Part shown: positions 60,285 through 64,000 of the stretch, in pieces
Layout of the letters: each line of letters begins with the position of its first letter
Numbering within the stretch: position 1 is the first letter of the stretch
Source: Dioscorea cayenensis subsp. rotundata
Lineage: Eukaryota; Streptophyta; Magnoliopsida; Dioscoreales; Dioscoreaceae
Direction: 5' to 3'
Assembly: GCF_009730915.1 (NCBI RefSeq)
Contig: NC_052483.1
Coordinates: 2,108,001-2,172,000, forward strand
DNA: 64,000 nucleotides
The notes under the pieces: generated by a model
The model's input: the letters and a program-made list of their open reading frames with translations, nothing else
What the model was told of the DNA's origin: nothing
Databases searched by the model: none
Made by a program: the position numbers and the translations under genes

Positions 60285-61257
60285 ATGGATAATATAGATC
60301 ATGATCATGATCAAAAGTATTGCTGCAAGGTTTGTGCCAAGTGCTTTCCCTTGTGGCAGGTCTCTTGGTGGCCATATGAGATCACACCTACCTTCAAGTT
60401 CTTCTTTTGATCCAGATGACAAGCTTTCCCCTCCTTTTCCTCCTCATAGCAACACCAACAAAACTAAAAGCTATGTATTGAGAGACAACCCAAAGAAGTC
60501 ATGCAAGTTACCTTCTTCTTCATCATCTTCATCAATTGAAGAGTGTTTCAATCCATGCTTTTATTCATCAGATGTTGAGGAAGAACAAGAGGAAGATGTT
60601 GCTCTAATTCTCATGATGCTTTCAAGAGACACTGCTTCTTCATCTTGGACTGGTACTGGTGCTGGATTCAATCATGAGTCTTCAGATAAGAATTCCATTG
60701 TGTTTGAAGACAATGCAAGGGACTATGATGTTTCAGACAATGAGTTCAATAGTTTAACTCTTACAAAGAAGAGAAAAAGCCGGTACCGATACCGGTATCA
60801 ATGCCGAGCTTGTAATAAGTGCTTCGATACTTATCAGGCACTCGGCGGGCATCGAGCAAGCCATAAGAGAACCGACAAAGGATCAAAGAAGAAGATAATT
60901 GAATCAGTAGAGTGTCCTGCATTGAAGAAGGTGAAGAAAGAGCATCAATGTAGTATTTGTCTGAAAGTTTTCAGTTCTGGACAAGCATTGGGAGGACATA
61001 AGAGGTCTCACATTGCTGCTACTATTGCTATTGCTACTAATACTACTAATACTGATACTGATACTGAGATTGTTCATCATCAAAAGGAATTGGAATCATC
61101 TCCATTGATGTCTGAATTGCTTGATCTGAATGTCCCTGCTGTTGCTGTTGCTGCTGCTGCTGCTGCTGATGATGATGATGTTCATGTTGATGAAGAGTCT
61201 AATGACAGTATTAATGTCAATGGTGGTGAATCATGGTGGAATGGGAATTTGGAATGA
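60285..61257 (+). CDS. ZAT-type C2H2 zinc-finger repressor (one frame break)
   Basis: Intronless, about 323 residues if read through. Three C2H2 fingers are visible: finger 1 at 60324-60387 (CKVCAKCF...GRSLGGHMRSH), finger 2 at 60802-60864 (CRACNKCFDTYQALGGHRASH) and finger 3 at 60949-61011 (CSICLKVFSSGQALGGHKRSH). (QA)LGGH is the plant Q-type signature. A C-terminal EAR motif LDLNVP (61119-61136) predicts transcriptional repression in the nucleus; the KRKSRYRYR stretch before finger 2 may be a nuclear signal. ATG 60285 gives MDNIDHDHDQKYCC in one frame, but the frame shifts by one base inside finger 1 (60345-60353, 'tttccctt'), so the rest continues in the frame of 60301. This is a sequence error or a true mutation. 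An Ala run and an Asp run follow the EAR motif. Symbol ZAT-like; exact orthologue unknown. Confidence 0.85.
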
Positions 61258-62771
61258 TTTACTGGATGGAATTGGAACTTGGTTGTGTATATACTTTGTT
61301 TGTTTTCATTGCATTGATTCTTGTATTTTTCTTTTGCTGAATTTGAGAATAATTTCTTGTTGAAGAACAGTGTGTCTGTTTTACTGTTGGATGGTTGTGT
61401 TGAGATGATGATTGAATCTTTTATTTTTTTGTTTATTTATTATTTGAAGTTTTAAATTTGATTAAATTAGTTGTTTATAAAGTTTGATAAGAAAAAAGAA
61501 AGAAAGAGAGGTTGTGGACAGTGATGAATTAAACAAGTCTGGTGTGTAGGAGAAGCAGAGAACATAACTAAAAAAAGCATTGCCAGCTTCTACTGCCATT
61601 GCCAACAAACAAGCAAACATTTTAATCAATGTATATAATTATGCATTTTTTTATGTGTTTTTTTAGATCTTTACTTTTTATCAGCTTTTTGTTTTTTTGG
61701 GTTGGATTTCTATATATATATATATATATATATATTGTTAAAGAAATTCAGATTGGGTGAGATCAACCTCATCAAACATGAAATAGAGAAGTAAATAAAT
61801 TAATATTGATCTAAATATTTGTTTTTAAGGTTTGGATCAAGATTTTTTTTTAATAAATATGGACAAATTATATAGAATCAAACTCTTAACCTTTGAAGAG
61901 TCTAAACTTTCAATCAGAAATTGTTGCAGATTCTAAAAAATATAAAATTATTCATCTCCATTGACAGTAACTTATGTATAAGACCGATGACATATTTAAC
62001 TGAGTTCATAGAAAATAAAAAGATTCATATAATTTACAGACTAAAATTTTTTTTATTAAAAAAATAAATAGCAAATCAAATGTTGAAGATCACATGTAAT
62101 TTTTAACCTTAATCCAAAATTAGCATGAAACTCATTGGTATATATATATATATATATATATCTTTGGATTCTATAAGCTTAACCTTTTTAGATTATATGA
62201 AGATAAAAATAAAACAAAAATCAAAAATTAAGATAAGTTAACCAAAGTAAAAAGGAGCATTTGATTATGATATACAAATAAATGGTGGCATGTGAACACT
62301 AGCTGTGTTGCTTCACTTCTCCACCAAAACAACATGACAACCTTTCTTTCTTTCTTTCTTTCTCTCTCTTTATATATATATATAGATATAATATTTAAAT
62401 ATTTATATTAGTCCAAGTGATAGAGCACATCTTTATTGTGAAGGTTAATGGTCCTCATGCTCCATCTTTCTCTCCTTCCTGGATATATACCACACCCATC
62501 ATCCTTGTGACACCAATTTCACTTTTGTTTTTCTTCTTGGGTTTTCTTTTTTTTTACCTTTTTTATTATTTTTTTATGGGACTTGTTAGCATTGGGAAGC
62601 TCAACTCTTAATGACAAATACTTACCACACATTTAACATGTTGCATGTCCATTAAATTAAATTAAATTTATCAGTAAAGAACCAGTTCTCATTTTTAACT
62701 TTAAATAACCATTCCTTGCCACTCAATATGCACATTTATCAAAATATCTGATTGCAGTTCTTTTTCTCAAG

Positions 62772-62804
<33 letters not shown>

Positions 62805-63180
62805 GGTTTTAAACCATTTACATACGACACAGATGTTTATTTCTGATTACTTGGATAATAATTAAATGACTCATCGCTTTATATAGATATTATGCATACA
62901 TGATTACTATATAACCGTCACATAATATTATTTGGCACTTTGTTTGAAGCTAGTTTATGAATGGATTATAGCCGTTAGATAGTAATCTAACATCTAATGT
63001 GGATGTTTTTAAATTTCAAATCTAAAAACATCCCTAGATGATGAGATCTTATATATATATATATAATAAAAGTCTACAGTATTAGAAAAATATTAATTTT
63101 AAACCATACAAAAAAAACTCTAATACATTAATTAAATAAATATGTCACTTTGTTATAATCATTTTAATTTTTAATTCAGA
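61258..63180. other. intergenic, no gene seen
   Basis: AT-rich with several (TA)n tracts (about 61711-61735, 62139-62161, 62775-62803, 63050-63064) and a (TTTC)n run at 62343-62362. The short open frame at 62417-62611 is T-rich and unlikely to be real. Confidence 0.55.
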
Positions 63181-64000
63181 TGAAGGATCACATAATGATT
63201 AAACTAAATATTTATAGTTCAACAAGTAAAATGAATATATTAATATAGCATAAAAATAAAAACAAATGCATCTAAACTTAACTACATAATTAAAAAAATA
63301 AAACTGATTTTTTTAACATAATTAAAAATTTAGTGACTAACCAATAGAATGGCAACACATGTACAACAACGTTCATTTTCATTATTAGGTTAATATTAAT
63401 TTGATTGAGATGTTGTGAGACTCACTGCATGCAAAACACATGCAAGTATGAACAGTTATTGAGGAAAATTTTCACTTGACCTAAACAAACAAACACACAT
63501 GAACATTAAAACAAAGTGACTGAATTAAGTGTAAAATTACTGGTTGCATTGATGTATAACTTGATCTGAGTTTCTAAACATTAATTCAGAGAAACTGAGA
63601 CAAAAAGATACATGGCTGATGCATGGAAGACTAGATTCATTCTCGGTACTCAAGCATCTCCGGGCAATACCTTTGCGAAAGAACGTCCACTTGTTCGATG
63701 AAAGATTTCTCCCGGTGACCACCGATGTACCGGATCATTTGCTTCCAGCGTTTCCGGCAAATATCACCAGGCCTGAGAATGGGAAACATTCTTTAGTCAT
63801 ATTCTGATCTAATAATTATAATTAAAAGAGTCAACAGCATACAATGCCAAAGGAAAGGGGCCATTTTTCAACTTCATTCATTGTGCTTTCTTTCCCATTT
63901 GATCGTCGATAATTTTCACACACAAATAGAACTATATCAAGTTACTGGAAAAATGGGTTTAGAGAGATTTAAATGCAAAGGATTCAACATATCGAAAACC
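63180..64000 (-). repeat. right arm of inverted duplication (continues past window)
   Basis: Reverse copy of 51545-52470, including flanking non-coding DNA such as the 'gtgactaaccaatag' and 'gcatgcaaaacacatgcaag' regions. Small indels distinguish the arms. Confidence 0.85.
63637..63772 (-). CDS. last exon of a second TTF1/REB1-like gene (partial)
   Basis: Minus strand: acceptor 'cccattctcag' at 63773-63783, then PGDICRKRWKQMIRYIGGHR, EKSFIEQVDVLSQRYCPEML, EYRE and stop (63637-63639). The reading frame is open to the end and keeps the QRYCPE-like C terminus expected in this family, unlike the copy ending at 51865. The rest of the gene lies beyond the right edge. It probably is the functional member of the pair, or the less damaged one. 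Confidence 0.8.

Noticed and set aside
62417..62611. Hydrophobic 64-codon frame as a small membrane protein
   Set aside because: It is dominated by T-runs in AT-rich intergenic DNA, with no supporting start context or homology I can name.

Overview
The window is nuclear DNA of a flowering plant. The genes have many introns bordered by GT and AG, the intergenic DNA is AT-rich, and plant-type transposable elements are dense. Two Stowaway MITEs with CTCCCTCCGTT-like ends and the overall element mix fit a monocot, but this is only an inference and I do not name a species. A run of exactly 1000 N (33715-34714) marks an assembly gap of unknown true size.

Left part (1-29 kb): a degraded tandem array of cytochrome P450 genes of the CYP75 (flavonoid 3'-hydroxylase-like) type. 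Copy 1 (about 1226-1859) is only a broken exon 2. Copy 2 (14654-16337) is an intact two-exon gene for 526 residues with all P450 hallmarks. Copy 3 (20612 to about 26910) is a pseudogene split by a small solo LTR, a hAT-type element at its splice acceptor and a 2.96 kb solo LTR. Between the copies lie a solo LTR, SINEs, LINE tails, foldback/Mutator-type MITEs and a TIR element that carries a piece of a pyruvate decarboxylase gene.

Middle (29-45 kb): almost entirely transposons. It holds a 5'-truncated LINE with a 13-bp target duplication, the assembly gap, a Ty1/copia element broken by stop codons and by a nested 2.66 kb solo LTR, and a minus-strand remnant of a SpoU-family RNA methyltransferase gene. 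That remnant is broken by a 422-bp hAT element that itself holds a 2.15 kb solo LTR.

Right part (45-64 kb): gene-rich. It contains a Myb-like gene of the plant RNA polymerase I termination factor (TTF1/REB1-like) type carrying several small indels; an ELM2/SANT-domain gene (629 residues, three coding exons, a long 5'-UTR intron and an internal repeat of about 85 residues); an unidentified spliced-looking fragment; and a three-finger C2H2 ZAT-type repressor with an EAR motif and one frame break in finger 1. At the right edge the last exon of a second, in-frame copy of the TTF1-like gene appears on the minus strand, so 51.5-52.5 kb and 63.2-64 kb form an inverted duplication around the ELM2/SANT and ZAT genes.

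The genes do not form a pathway or operon. The intact P450 would act in the endoplasmic reticulum, probably on phenylpropanoid/flavonoid substrates; the right-hand genes are nuclear regulators. I found no CRISPR array, tRNA, rRNA or clearly new molecular system. The main interest is structural: five solo LTRs with matching target duplications, nested insertions, gene-fragment capture, and duplication followed by decay.
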